NCBI GenBank assembly: GCA_902798545.1
Contig: CADBWQ010000003.1
Coordinates: 255,540 to 319,539 of the forward strand
Source: Oscillospiraceae bacterium
GTDB taxonomy: Bacteria > Bacillota > Clostridia > Oscillospirales > Oscillospiraceae
DNA: 64,000 bases
Direction: 5' to 3'
Within the stretch, counting starts at the first letter, position 1; each line of letters starts with the position of its first letter. Both the position numbers and the translations under genes were made by a program. Below are positions 40,402-53,798 of this stretch, one piece after another. The notes below the pieces were generated by a model. It was not told where the DNA came from. It worked only from the letters and a program-made list of their open reading frames with translations, and ran no database searches.

Positions 40402-40805
40402 AATTACTGCTTGATACACATATCATTATTTGGGCCCTCACAGACGATCCGCGTCTGTCTCAATCCGCCAGAGAACTGCTCTCTTCACCGGAAAACATCA
40501 TTCTGTTTAGTATGGCTTCTCTGTGGGAAATTGCCATCAAAAATCAGAAAGCTCCAGAAAAATGCCCATACCACGAAAATGAGATCTTGCACTACTGTAC
40601 TCAGGCGGGGTATCTCCCTCTGGAAATCAAATCCGCACATGTCCTCGGTCTGCGAGAATTGAAGACAAAGCCTGACCGCTATCTCAGCAATTACGATCCG
40701 TTTGACCGTATGCTCATCAGTCAGGCAAAAGCCGAAAACTGTACGGTGCTCTCACATGATACCTCGTTTCAGAATTATGATGAGCCATGTATCATGACAA
40801 TCTGA
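40398..40805 (+). CDS. PIN-domain (VapC-like) ribonuclease toxin
   Basis: A 135-aa PIN-domain RNase. The acidic metal-binding residues are visible: Asp6 in LLLDTHIIIW, Glu44 in SLWEIAIK, Asp103 in DPFDRML and Asp121 in SHDTSF. The LDTHxxxW start and SLWEIAIK place it in the subgroup that pairs with Phd-type antitoxins. Such toxins cut tRNA or rRNA when the antitoxin is degraded. All catalytic residues are intact, so it should be active. Confidence 0.92.
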   Translation: MKLLLDTHIIIWALTDDPRLSQSARELLSSPENIILFSMASLWEIAIKNQKAPEKCPYHENEILHYCTQAGYLPLEIKSAHVLGLRELKTKPDRYLSNYDPFDRMLISQAKAENCTVLSHDTSFQNYDEPCIMTI

Positions 40806-40821
40806 TCCTGCAGAATAGACA

Positions 40822-40866
40822 AGCCCCGTGAACGGATTATTCCATTCACGGGGCTGCTGTTTTTTA
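40822..40866 (+). terminator. Intrinsic terminator after the toxin gene
   Basis: An 11-bp perfect stem (AGCCCCGTGAA and its complement) is followed by TGCTG and six T residues. It lies between two converging genes and may also halt rpoC transcripts, though the leftward flank is less T-rich. Confidence 0.85.
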
Positions 40867-40887
40867 TTCTGCTGTCTGGTACGCGGC

Positions 40888-44627
<3,740 letters not shown>

Positions 44628-44628
<1 letters not shown>

Positions 44629-47600
44629 CACTCATCCTCCTCTGTCTCATCATCGGCGAAATCGCCGCCAAAATCCAGGTCAGCGCCGAGCTCATCGACC
44701 GGTACATCGTCGATGGAGTAGCCCTCAGAGACGATCTCCTCATCGCTGCCCTGATAGAGCTCCTCGCGGACCTCTTCGCTGGGAATGTAATCATCGTCAT
44801 CGTCGTCCTTCAGCTCGATCTCGTTGCCCTCTTCGTCGAGAACGCGGACATCAAGGCAGAGGCTCTGCAGTTCCTTGATCAGCACCTTGAAGCTCTCGGG
44901 CACACCCGGCTGTGGGATATTGTTGCCCTTTACAATAGCTTCGTAGGTCTTCACGCGACCGGTGACATCGTCCGACTTCACCGTCAGGATCTCCTGCAGG
45001 GTGTAGGCAGCGCCGTAGGCCTCGAGAGCCCAGACTTCCATTTCACCGAAGCGCTGGCCGCCGAACTGGGCCTTGCCGCCCAGAGGCTGCTGCGTAACCA
45101 GGCTGTAGGGGCCGGTGGAGCGGGCGTGGATCTTGTCGTCGACCAGGTGGTGCAGCTTCAGGAAGTAGACCCAGCCGACCGTGACGTCGTTGTCAAATTT
45201 CTCACCGGTGCGCCCGTCATACATGACGCTCTTGCCGTCCTCGCGGAGGCCGGCCTGCTTCAGGGTATCGCGAATGGTCACTTCGTTAGCGCCGTTGAAA
45301 ACCGGTGTCGCGACCTTCCAGCCGAGGGCCTGGGCGGCGTAGCCAAGGTGGACTTCCAGGACCTGACCGATGTTCATACGGGAGGGAACACCCAGGGGGT
45401 TCAGGACGATGTCCAGCGGTGTGCCATCGGGCAGATAGGGCATATCCTCACGCGGCAGAATGCGGGAGACAACGCCCTTGTTTCCGTGACGGCCGGCCAT
45501 CTTGTCGCCGACGGAGATCTTGCGCTTCTGAGCAATATAGACACGGACAACCTGGTTGACACCGGGATTCATCTCATCGCCCGCCTCGCGGGTAAAGACC
45601 TTGACATCGACAATGATGCCGCTCTCGCCGTGGGGCACCTTCAGGGAGGTGTCGCGGACTTCGCGGGCTTTCTCGCCGAAGATGGCACGCAGCAGGCGCT
45701 CCTCCGCCGTGAGATCGGTCTCTCCTTTCGGGGTGACCTTCCCGACGAGAATGTCTCCGGCCGTGACTTCGGCACCAACCATGATGATGCCGCGCTCGTC
45801 CAGATATTTCAAAGCGTCGTCGCCGACACCGGGGATGTCTCTCGTAATCTCCTCAGGGCCGAGCTTGGTGTCACGCGCATCGCACTCATACTCCTCCACG
45901 TGGATGGAGGTAAACACATCCTCCATCACGAGGCGCTCGTTGAGCAGGATGGCGTCTTCATAGTTGTAGCCTTCCCAGTTCATATAGCCGACCAGGATGT
46001 TCTTGCCGAGGGAAATCTCGCCGTTGGAGGTGCTCGGGCCATCAGCAAGCACGTCACCCTTCAGTACGCGGTCACCGGTCGAAACAATCGGGCGCTGGTT
46101 GATGCAGGTGCCCTGGTTGGAACGGGAGAACTTAATGAGCTTGTAGTCTTTGTTGGTGCCGGAGTCATAGTGTACCGTGATATGGGTGGAGTCCACACGC
46201 GTCACGACGCCGTCTTCCTCCGCCAGGACACAGACACCGGAGTCGACGGCACACTTGTGCTCGATACCCGTGGCAACAATAGGCGCCTGGGTGGTAAGCA
46301 GAGGAACAGCCTGGCGCTGCATGTTCGCGCCCATCAGGGCACGGTTGGCGTCATCGTTCTCCAGGAACGGAATCATGGCCGTCGCGATGGAGACCATCAT
46401 CTTCGGGCTCACGTCGATGTAGTCGACATCTTCGCGGTTGACTTCGATGGTGTCGTTGCGATGACGGCAGGTGACACGCCTGTTCAGCAGGCAGCCGTTC
46501 TCATCCACCGGCTCGGAGGCCTGGGCGACGATGTACTGGTCTTCCATATCGGCCGTCATATAGGTGATCTCATCGGTCAGGCGGCAGGTTCCCTTCTCGA
46601 CACGGCGGTAGGGCGCCACGAGGAAGCCGTATTCATTGGCACGGGCATAAGATGCCAGATAGTTGATCAGACCGATGTTCGGACCTTCCGGCGTCTCAAT
46701 CGGGCACAGACGGCCGTAGTGGCTGTAGTGCACGTCTCGAACATCAAAGCTTGCGCGCTCACGGCTGAGGCCGCCGGGGCCCAGCGCGGACATACGGCGC
46801 TTGTGCGTCAGTTCGGAGAGCGGGTTTGTCTGGTCCATGAACTGGCTCAGCGGAGAGGAGCCGAAGAATTCCTTAATCGCTGCAGTGACCGGGCGGATAT
46901 TGATAAGGCTCTGAGGCGTGACGATGTCAAGATCCTGCAGGGTCATACGCTCGCGAATTACGCGCTCCATTCTGGCAAAGCCGATGCGGAACTGATTCTG
47001 CAGCAGTTCGCCCACACAGCGGACACGGCGGTTGCCCAGGTGGTCGATGTCGTCAGGCTCGCCCATGCCGTGTGCCAGGCAGTTCAGGTAGTTGACAGAA
47101 GCGAAGATATCATCGGCAATGATATGTTTCGGGACGAGCTCGTCCATGTGCTCGCGAATGGCATCTTTCAGCGCATCACCGGAGAACTGATCCATGAGCT
47201 CGCGCAGGATGATGCCGCGAACTTTTTCCTTGACGCCAAGCTCTGCAGGGTCGAAGTCCACATAGTGGGCCATGTTTACCATGCCATTGGAGAAAATGCG
47301 GACCTTCTTGCCGTCAATGACGACGTCCATCATCACAACGCCGGCATCGTCAATCTGGCGTGCCTTCTCGCGGGAGATGACCTCACCCTCTTCGGCGATG
47401 ATTTCGCCGGTGGCAGGGTCAGAGACCGTGCAGCCCAGCTCGTAGCCGACAATACGCGGATACAGCGCGAGCTTCTTATTGAACTTATAGCGGCCGACAT
47501 TCGAGAGCTCATAGCGGCGGCGGTCATAAAACAGGCCGTCCAGCAGGGTCTCGGCAGACTCCACAGTGGGAGGATCGCCCGGACGCAGCTTGCGGTAGAT

Positions 47601-48362
47601 TTCGATCAGGCATTCGTCACGGTCCTGTGCGGTGTCCTTGTCGATGGTGGCGAGCATGCGTTCATCCTCGCCGTAGATCTCCTTCAGGCGCTCGTTTGTA
47701 ACTGCGCCGACCGTTTTCTCCGCCACACAGCTGAGCCAGGTGGAGGGACGGTTCTCGTCATAAGCACCCATCGCGCGCAGGAACCAGGTGATTGGGAGCT
47801 TGCGGTTCTTGTCGATGCGGACGTTGAACATGTCGTTGCCGTCGGTCTCGTACTCCAGCCAGGCGCCGTGATACGGGATCACTGTGGAGGAGTAGATGCT
47901 CAGCATGGACTTATCCACATCGCGGCCGAAATAGACACCGGGAGAGCGGACAATCTGAGAGACAATCACGCGCTCGGCACCGTTGATGATGAAGGTACCG
48001 CCGTCTGTCATCACCGGGAAGTCTCCCATAAAGATTTCCTGTTCCTTGATCTCTTCGGTCTCCTTGTTGCGGAGACGGACACGGACCTTCAGGGGACGGG
48101 CATACGTTGCGTCGCGCGCCTTGCACTCCTCTTCGGAGTACTTCGGTGCGTCGTTCATGGAGTAGTCGATGAAGCTCAGCTCCAGGTTGCCGGAATAGTC
48201 CGTGACGGCATCCACATCCTGGAAAACCTCCTTCAGGCCGGTGTTCAGAAACCACTGATAAGAGCTCTTCTGAATCTCCAGCAGGTTCGGCATGTCCATG
48301 ATCTCCGGTGTGCGGGCAAAACTCTTTCGCAGCGTTTTCCCGTAGAGAACATCAGTTGGCAT
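44628..48362 (-). CDS. rpoB: DNA-directed RNA polymerase subunit beta
   Basis: A 1244-aa protein. It begins [20 protein letters not shown], a typical Clostridia RpoB start; the ATG at 48362 follows AAGGAGA by 8 nt, while the open frame upstream lacks a site. The rifampicin-binding cluster reads [20 protein letters not shown], then RMSALGPGG, with the main resistance residues wild type. The C-terminus ends in an acidic tail (DDDDDDY, then ETEEDE). It is co-transcribed with rpoC, but the usual rplJ-rplL genes are not upstream; the preceding gene is divergent. Confidence 0.98.
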
Positions 48363-48422
48363 TGGCACACTCTCCTTATTCAAGAACGCCCGGGTGAGTT
48401 GAAACTTTTTCAATCCCTTGCG

Positions 48423-48451
48423 TTGATTTTACTCGCTGATCATGCTATACT
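48423..48451 (+). promoter_or_regulatory. Rightward promoter for the membrane glycosyltransferase gene
   Basis: TTGATT at 48423, 17 nt, TATACT at 48446. It would give a leader of about 170 nt that passes antisense through the rpoB promoter region. Confidence 0.6.
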
Positions 48452-48503
48452 GACTTCAGGATGGGGTAGGAGGGTTTTCTTCCCCACGCACAATGAGCAA
48501 GGT

Positions 48504-48533
48504 ATTCTAGCATCAGTGCTTGGCGTTTGTCAA
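48504..48533 (-). promoter_or_regulatory. Promoter of the rpoBC operon
   Basis: Leftward TTGACA at 48533-48528, 18-nt spacer, TAGAAT at 48509-48504, giving a leader of about 135 nt before the rpoB ATG. No L10-type leader structure was recognised in it. Confidence 0.75.
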
Positions 48534-48626
48534 GCTTTTTTTGTTAAATTTCACTTGGCGGGAGTGACAGCTCCGGCCATTTTCATTTTTTGCGAGATTC
48601 TTAGGGATATTTGAGGTATATAATTC

Positions 48627-49883
48627 ATGATAACGGAGATGACTTCGGATTTTATCGTCGTGATCGCGGTCCTCGTTCTGGAAGGTCTTCTGGGACTCTT
48701 CCTGCTTTGGCGTTCCGGCGTTCTTAAGAACAGGGCGGCATGGCTCGTAAGTGTGCTCCTCCTGGTCCTTGCGCTCGGTGCCCGTGCTTATCTGTTCGAT
48801 TACGAAACCCTGGACTACATCAACTTCCTTTCCCGTTGGGTGGAGTTTTTCCGCCAGTACGGCGGCTTCCGGGCGATGAGGTATCCGCTCGGGAACTATA
48901 ACATCCCCTATCTGTATTTCCTCGCACTGTTCTCTATCCTGCCCATGGATGACCTCTATCTCATCAAACTCCTGAGCACACTTTCGGATGTTCTCCTGGC
49001 CTGGAGTGTTTTGCTGCTCTGCAGCCGCTTTACCGGAAGCCGTCCGCGTCTGCTGGCTGTGTTCTTTACAACGCTCTTCCTCCCCACCGTCTATCTCAAC
49101 AGCGCTGTATGGGGCCAGTGCGACAGTCTCTATGTAGCTCCTCTTCTCCTCGGAATCTACTGTGCGCTGTCCAACCGGCCCTGGACTTCCGTGATTCTGG
49201 CCGCGGTTGCCTTCGGCTTCAAGCTGCAGGCTGTGTTCATTCTTCCGATCTATGCGGTCTTCCTGATGACAGGGAAACTGAAGTGGAAACACCTGGTCGT
49301 CTTTCCTGCGACATATCTGGTGCTTGTGCTGCCCGCGGTTTTCCTGGGCAGGCCGCTCTGGGAGACGGTAACGCTCTATTTCAGCCAGACCGGAAGCATC
49401 GGCAGCGGCCTCAATTACAATTCTCCCTCTGTCTTTGCATTGTTCACAAAGGTCAAGGATCCGTCGCTCGCCGCAACGGTGGCAATCGTTCTCGCCTTTT
49501 TCTATATGCTGAATCTTCTGGCTGTCACCTGGGTCAACCGGAAGAAGACGAACGACCGTGCTTATCTGGCGCTCTGTCTTCTCTTCGCCATTGGAATTCC
49601 TTTTCTTCTTCCGCACATGCATGAACGATACTTCTATGGTGCGGATATTCTCTCGCTGGTTCTCGCATTTTCCATACCGGTTTATTTTCCCATGGCATTG
49701 CTGGTTCAATTTGCCTCTCTGCTGGGATACCACGCTTATCTCAGGATGCGTTACCTGCTCCTGATGAACAACGGAGCTGCCGCCCTGATCACCGCATTGG
49801 CGCTCTCGCTGCTGTGCCTGCTTGGTGCGCTGCAGGTCGGCCGTTCCAAAGGGCGAAGGTCCCGCTATCCCTCGCGGAAGTAG
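48627..49883 (+). CDS. GT-C-type membrane glycosyltransferase
   Basis: A 418-aa protein with about eleven hydrophobic helices. The loop DYETLDYINFLSRWVEFFRQ carries the acidic residues expected of a GT-C catalytic loop. AVWGQCDSLYVAPLLLGIY and PHMHERYFYGADILS are typical of mannosyltransferase-like families (DUF2029/GT87 relatives) that use polyprenyl-phosphate sugars on the outer membrane face. It is a single gene between divergent rpoBC and a tRNA gene. The sugar and acceptor are unknown. Confidence 0.75.
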   Translation: MITEMTSDFIVVIAVLVLEGLLGLFLLWRSGVLKNRAAWLVSVLLLVLALGARAYLFDYETLDYINFLSRWVEFFRQYGGFRAMRYPLGNYNIPYLYFLALFSILPMDDLYLIKLLSTLSDVLLAWSVLLLCSRFTGSRPRLLAVFFTTLFLPTVYLNSAVWGQCDSLYVAPLLLGIYCALSNRPWTSVILAAVAFGFKLQAVFILPIYAVFLMTGKLKWKHLVVFPATYLVLVLPAVFLGRPLWETVTLYFSQTGSIGSGLNYNSPSVFALFTKVKDPSLAATVAIVLAFFYMLNLLAVTWVNRKKTNDRAYLALCLLFAIGIPFLLPHMHERYFYGADILSLVLAFSIPVYFPMALLVQFASLLGYHAYLRMRYLLLMNNGAAALITALALSLLCLLGALQVGRSKGRRSRYPSRK

Positions 49884-49929
49884 CGGAAAGCTGTAAGCCA
49901 AAAATGTTCGTCAGGTCGAAAATTCCTTC

Positions 49930-49958
49930 TTGACAAGTGAGGTTCCCATGTGTATAAT
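49930..49958 (+). promoter_or_regulatory. Consensus promoter of tRNA-Leu
   Basis: Perfect TTGACA at 49930, 17 nt, perfect TATAAT at 49953, about 24 nt before the tRNA 5' end. Confidence 0.92.
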
Positions 49959-49981
49959 TGCTTTTGCCTTTAGGGGCAGAT

Positions 49982-50066
49982 GCGAGAGTGCTGGAATAGG
50001 TAGACAGGCACGTTTGAGGTGCGTGTGTCAACCGACGTGTGAGTTCAAGTCTCATCTCTCGCACCA
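49982..50066 (+). tRNA. tRNA-Leu(GAG)
   Basis: An 85-nt class II tRNA. The acceptor stem GCGAGAG pairs with CTCTCGC, followed by discriminator A and an encoded CCA. The anticodon stem CACGT/GCGTG encloses TTGAGGT, giving anticodon GAG (Leu, CUY codons). A variable arm and the GTTCAAGT T-loop are present. Confidence 0.93.
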
Positions 50067-50070
50067 CGGT

Positions 50071-50104
50071 AGCGGCAATTCGTAAGGATTGCCGCTCTTT
50101 TTTC
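50071..50104 (+). terminator. Intrinsic terminator after tRNA-Leu
   Basis: A 9-bp perfect stem (AGCGGCAAT/ATTGCCGCT) with an 8-nt loop is followed by six T residues, 4 nt after the tRNA end. Confidence 0.92.
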
Positions 50105-50186
50105 TGCCTTTGATCATGATCGGCGCTGTACCGCTGCAGTCCGGAAGTGTGGTGGTTTTCGGTTCTGCATTTCTCTCAATTGGGGT

Positions 50187-50215
50187 TTGATTTCTTCCCG
50201 GCAGCGCTGTATAAT
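50187..50215 (+). promoter_or_regulatory. Promoter of the cytidylate-kinase-like gene
   Basis: TTGATT at 50187, 17 nt, TATAAT at 50210. An AGGAGG ribosome-binding site at 50253 precedes the ATG by 8 nt. Confidence 0.8.
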
Positions 50216-50266
50216 GAGTTATCTTTTCTTTGGTTCTTCCCTTTTTGACGACAGGAGGTTTCAGCA

Positions 50267-50866
50267 ATGATCATCACCATCAGCAGAGAATACGGTGCCG
50301 GCGGACATTCCATCGGTAAAAGTGTTGCGAAAGAGCTGGGCATTGAGTTTTATGACAGAGACATCATCAAGGCCGCGGTAAAAGAGAGCGGGCTGGAGAT
50401 GCCGGAAGTAGAACGCGTGGAAGAGGAGATCACCCGCACGGGGTTTTTCCTCCGTATGATTGCTCCGGCGGCCTATGTGGATCAGCAGGAAACCATCCGC
50501 ACAATCGAGCAGCGCATCATTGTGGAGCTGGCCATGAAGGGCCCCTGTGTCATTCTCGGCCGCTGTGCGGACGACATTCTGGCAAAGGCGAATATTCCCA
50601 GTCTGAATGTTTTCCTCTATGCCAGCGACATTCACCGCGCTTCCCGCGTCAGCGAACTGATTGGCAGCAAAAATCCAACCGAAATCCAGAAGAAGATGCA
50701 GAAAACCGACGCCGCGCGGCATACCTACTATGAGCAGTTCACAGGCAGGAAGTGGGGAGACAGCCGGAACTATACCATGTCTCTGGACACCGGCTTTCTG
50801 GGCTATGATACCTGTGTGCAGGTCATCTGCGAGGCGGCACGCAAGGCCGACGCGCTTCAGGACTGA
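50267..50866 (+). CDS. Cytidylate kinase-like family protein
   Basis: A 199-aa P-loop kinase-like protein. It starts MIITISREYGAGGHSIGKSV, where ITISREYGSGG is the degenerate P-loop of this family, and continues with FYDRDII and VILGRCAD. It differs from true CMP kinase (usually near rpsA/ispH), so the substrate is uncertain. It is followed 6 nt later by a YczE-like membrane protein gene, an association that suggests co-expression. Confidence 0.82.
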   Translation: MIITISREYGAGGHSIGKSVAKELGIEFYDRDIIKAAVKESGLEMPEVERVEEEITRTGFFLRMIAPAAYVDQQETIRTIEQRIIVELAMKGPCVILGRCADDILAKANIPSLNVFLYASDIHRASRVSELIGSKNPTEIQKKMQKTDAARHTYYEQFTGRKWGDSRNYTMSLDTGFLGYDTCVQVICEAARKADALQD

Positions 50867-50872
50867 TCCGCG

Positions 50873-51559
50873 GTGCTCAAAAATCTTTCGTACAACCGCA
50901 CGGGCAGCGCCATTGTTCTGAACATGCTGTTGGCGGCGGTCAGCCTGTTTGTCAACGGTTTTGGGATCTATCTCACCATTCAGGCTAATCTCGGTGCCGC
51001 GCCCTGGGACGTGCTCAATCTCGGCATCTCAAAGAGCCTCGGCATCCTGTACGGGACCGCGTCCATTGCCGTGTCCTGCTTCATTCTCGGGATTGACATT
51101 TTTCTCCGGGAGCCGATCGGCATCGCCATGTTCATCGACGCCTTTGTCGTAGGAAAATCGGTGGATTTCTTCAATTTCGTTCATGCTGTTCCTGTCGCCT
51201 CTTCCCCTCTCACCGGTATTCCGATGATGCTTCTGGGGCTGGTCATCCTGGCCTATACTCAATACGCCTACATGATTGCCTCTCTGGGCTGCGGGCCCCG
51301 CGATACACTGCTGGTCGGTTTGACGAAACGGGCCGGTCACATTCCCATAGGTGCCGTCAGCATCGCGCTTTTGAGCTCAGCTACCTTTATCGGCTGGCTG
51401 CTGGGAGGGCCGGTCGGGATCGGAACGCTGATCTGCGCCTTCGGGGCCGGCCCCGTGATGCAGCTGGCTTTTCGGACCGTGCATTTTGACGCCACAGGGA
51501 TCCATCATCAGCATCTGCTGGATTCGTTCAGGATCCTGTTTACGCATTTCGGCGCCTGA
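50873..51559 (+). CDS. YczE/YitT-like integral membrane protein
   Basis: A 228-aa protein with about six helices starting at a GTG codon. NGFGIYLTIQANLGAAPWDVLNLGISK and GCGPRDTLLVGLTKR are the two characteristic loops of the YczE/YyaS/YitT group. The molecular role is unknown. It probably shares the promoter of the upstream kinase-like gene and ends at a strong terminator. Confidence 0.8.
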   Translation: MLKNLSYNRTGSAIVLNMLLAAVSLFVNGFGIYLTIQANLGAAPWDVLNLGISKSLGILYGTASIAVSCFILGIDIFLREPIGIAMFIDAFVVGKSVDFFNFVHAVPVASSPLTGIPMMLLGLVILAYTQYAYMIASLGCGPRDTLLVGLTKRAGHIPIGAVSIALLSSATFIGWLLGGPVGIGTLICAFGAGPVMQLAFRTVHFDATGIHHQHLLDSFRILFTHFGA

Positions 51560-51583
51560 GGGCAGCGTTGCTCCCTTAAGACG

Positions 51584-51634
51584 AAACGGCACAGAGTTGG
51601 AATTCAATTCCTTCTCTGTGCCGTTTTCTGTTTT
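51584..51634. terminator. Bidirectional terminator between YczE-like and ridA genes
   Basis: A 13-bp perfect stem (AAACGGCACAGAG and its complement) is followed by T-rich sequence on the right. It sits between converging genes. Confidence 0.85.
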
Positions 51635-51699
51635 ACCAATGTCTCTTGCTGCTGTTCTCCCGCTCTCCAGCCCGGTTCATCCCGGGCCGGCAGCGCAGA

Positions 51700-52074
51700 T
51701 TACTCCGACAGTGCGATGGCTTCGATCTCGCAGAGGACCTGCTTGGGGAGTTCCTTTACGGCGACGCAGGAACGCGCCGGCTTGCTGACAAAGTATTTCT
51801 CATACACTGCGTTGAAAGCGCCAAAATCCTTCATGTCGGCGAGGAAGCATGTCGTCTTGATAACCTTGGAGAAGTCGATGCCTGCCGCTTCAAGAATTGC
51901 TCCGATGTTCCTGCAGCACTGCTCTGCCTGCGCTTCGATCCCGGTACCCACAACCATGCCGGTGGCGGGGTCCAGGGCAACCTGACCGGAGGTGAACAGG
52001 AATCCATTTGCTTTATAAGCCTGGGAGTAGGGGCCGATGGCTGCGGGAGCCTTGTCTGTTGCGATAACCTTCAT
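51700..52074 (-). CDS. ridA: RidA family 2-iminobutanoate/2-iminopropanoate deaminase
   Basis: A 124-aa Rid protein that hydrolyses reactive enamines/imines to keto acids and ammonia. Seen: AIGPYSQA at the start, FTSGQVALDPATG, and PARSCVAVKELPK with the substrate-carboxylate Arg, followed by EIEAIA. The next gene upstream on the same strand encodes threonine dehydratase, whose product is exactly the substrate RidA removes. The 110-nt gap contains a GC-rich hairpin (about 52132-52160) without a T-tract. Confidence 0.94.
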   Translation of the reverse strand: MKVIATDKAPAAIGPYSQAYKANGFLFTSGQVALDPATGMVVGTGIEAQAEQCCRNIGAILEAAGIDFSKVIKTTCFLADMKDFGAFNAVYEKYFVSKPARSCVAVKELPKQVLCEIEAIALSE

Positions 52075-52184
52075 CTGAACGTTACTTCCTTTCTTCAGTC
52101 TTCGATGACTCGTCTTTCGTTGTATCTATATTCAGCGGCCGGCAGTGTTAAGTGCCGGAGCCGCCGGATATTCTTCTGATCTGA

Positions 52185-53381
52185 TTATTCAAAAAGGTGA
52201 TAGCCGCGCTCGGTCAGTTCTTTACGGATCTCTCGGATGTGAGCCTCGTCGCGGGTCTCAAGTGTCATCGTCACGACGCAGGTGTTCACTGAGGTTTTGG
52301 CGTCTTCGCGCTCATGCTCGATGTTCAGGATGTTTGCGCCGCTCTCCGCCACACAGGCGAGCAGCTGGGCCAGGCTCCCCGCCTTATCCGCCAGTTTGGT
52401 CGTGATGCGGACAATTCGGCCGGTCTTCTGCAGGCCCTTCGTAATGATGCGCGAGAGCGTCGTGATATCCACGTTGCCGCCGGAAACCACCACAACCGTT
52501 TTGAGTGTCGGATCAACCTTGCGGAATAGATAGGCTGCAACCGTGGTCGCTCCGGCACCCTCGGCCAGAGTCTTTCTCCCCTCCAGCAGGGCGACAATCG
52601 CAGCTGCGATCTCATCTTCACTGACGGTCACAATCTCGTCCACATATTCCTGTACCAGACTGAAGGTCAGCTCGCCCGGCGTAAGAACATGGATACCGTC
52701 GGCGATGGTAGGGCCATCCTTGACGGTGGTTATCTCGCCGTTGCGGCAGGAGATGAACATGGAGGGGACCGTAGCCGCCTGCACACCAATGACTTTCACA
52801 TTCGGCCGCATGGACTTCACCGCCACGGCGATGCCGCTGATGAGCCCGCCGCCGCCGATGGGGACGATAATCTGCTCCACATCCGGCACCTGGTCCAGGA
52901 TCTCGAGGCCAATGGTTCCCTGTCCGGCGATCACATAGGGGTCGTTAAACGGGTGGGCAAACGTGTAGCCCTCTTCTTTGGAAAGCCGCTCCGCTTCTCT
53001 CGCAGCGTCGTCGTAGACTCCGGGGACCAGGACGACCTCGGCACCGTAACCCCGTGTCGCCTCGACTTTGAGAATTGGAGCGCCCTCCGGCATGCAGATT
53101 ACCGATTTGATTCCGAGTCGTGTGGCGGACAAGGCAACACCCTGTGCATGGTTTCCCGCGGAACAGGCGATAACGCCGCGGCTTGCCTCTTCAGGAGTGA
53201 GATTGCGGATCTTGTTATAAGCGCCCCGTATTTTGAAGGAACCGGTCTTCTGCAGGTTTTCGGACTTTATGTAGAGGTTCTTGCCGAGACGGGTGGATGT
53301 GACGATGGGCGTCACTTCGGCAACACCCTTAAGCGCCTCTCTCGCATCGCGGATCATTTCCAGTGTGACGGCGTTGTTCAT
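52185..53381 (-). CDS. Threonine ammonia-lyase with C-terminal ACT domain
   Basis: A 398-aa PLP enzyme that converts threonine to 2-oxobutanoate. Seen: the PLP lysine K50 in TGSFKIRGAYN, CSAGNHAQGVAL, PIGGGGLISG (phosphate loop), and a single ACT-like domain in the last 80 residues (RIVRITTKLADKAGSLAQLL). This layout matches the TdcB-like/IlvA single-ACT type. The ATG at 53381 follows GGGAGGAG; the longer frame lacks a site. It is preceded by a long leader with tandem terminators and followed by ridA. Confidence 0.92.
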   Translation of the reverse strand: MNNAVTLEMIRDAREALKGVAEVTPIVTSTRLGKNLYIKSENLQKTGSFKIRGAYNKIRNLTPEEASRGVIACSAGNHAQGVALSATRLGIKSVICMPEGAPILKVEATRGYGAEVVLVPGVYDDAAREAERLSKEEGYTFAHPFNDPYVIAGQGTIGLEILDQVPDVEQIIVPIGGGGLISGIAVAVKSMRPNVKVIGVQAATVPSMFISCRNGEITTVKDGPTIADGIHVLTPGELTFSLVQEYVDEIVTVSEDEIAAAIVALLEGRKTLAEGAGATTVAAYLFRKVDPTLKTVVVVSGGNVDITTLSRIITKGLQKTGRIVRITTKLADKAGSLAQLLACVAESGANILNIEHEREDAKTSVNTCVVTMTLETRDEAHIREIRKELTERGYHLFE

Positions 53382-53468
53382 AGCGAAGCTCCTCCCTGAC
53401 ACGATATGGTATTATTTATAATATCACATTTTCAGAATAAATCAATTTTCTCTTCCTTTTTCCGGCAA

Positions 53469-53492
53469 CAAAAAAACCGCCCTGACGGCGGT
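53469..53492 (-). terminator. Second of tandem terminators in the threonine dehydratase leader
   Basis: Stem ACCGCC/GGCGGT with a 5-nt loop is followed leftward by seven T residues. It lies about 90 nt before the threonine dehydratase start. Confidence 0.75.
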
Positions 53493-53494
53493 GC

Positions 53495-53564
53495 AGCAAA
53501 AACAACAAAAAGAAGTAAGCCCTGACTGCAGCTTCAATCGCTCAACACAATCAGGGCCTACTTC
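53495..53564 (-). terminator. First of tandem terminators in the threonine dehydratase leader
   Basis: A 14-bp stem with one G-T pair (GAAGTAGGCCCTGA and TCAGGGCTTACTTC) is followed leftward by TTTTTGTTGTTTTTG. Confidence 0.8.
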
Positions 53565-53798
53565 TCTGAATTCTTGATATCTAACATCATATTAACCTCT
53601 CTTTCTACAGAATCAAACGCACCGCTGCATCATTCACGGAATCCTCTCTCTAACACATCTTTTGCGCCTTCGCGCCTATCTCATAAGTGAGATCATCTTC
53701 TCGTTGGAGCGTTCCCCTACCATGATTCTCAGCGGTACTCACCCGGTCCCACTTACCGGGGAGCTTGGAGTTCTTTACCTCCTTCATTTTCTGTCTAT

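Larger units (their letters stand above)
53465..53792 (-). promoter_or_regulatory. Unassigned structured leader RNA upstream of threonine dehydratase
   Basis: About 300 nt of transcript precede the tandem terminators. It contains several short hairpins (for example TCTCA/TGAGA and GCGC/GCGC at about 53665-53700) and at least two 10-codon reading frames preceded by AGAGAGG: one at 53637-53605 (GTG start) and one at 53590-53558 whose TAG lies in the left arm of the first terminator. That layout fits translation-coupled attenuation. No T-box GGNACC sequence or other riboswitch core that I know is present. The rest of the gap to 54102 shows only the proB promoter. Confidence 0.55.

Noticed and set aside
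46840-46870. Pro in place of Gln at the first position of the RpoB rifampicin cluster (SPLSQFMDQ)
   Set aside because: The main resistance positions are wild type and this position may vary naturally among Clostridia, so there is no basis for calling resistance.
53465-53792. T-box riboswitch ahead of threonine dehydratase
   Set aside because: The position and terminators would fit, but no AGGGUGGNACCGCG-like T-box sequence or specifier loop could be found.
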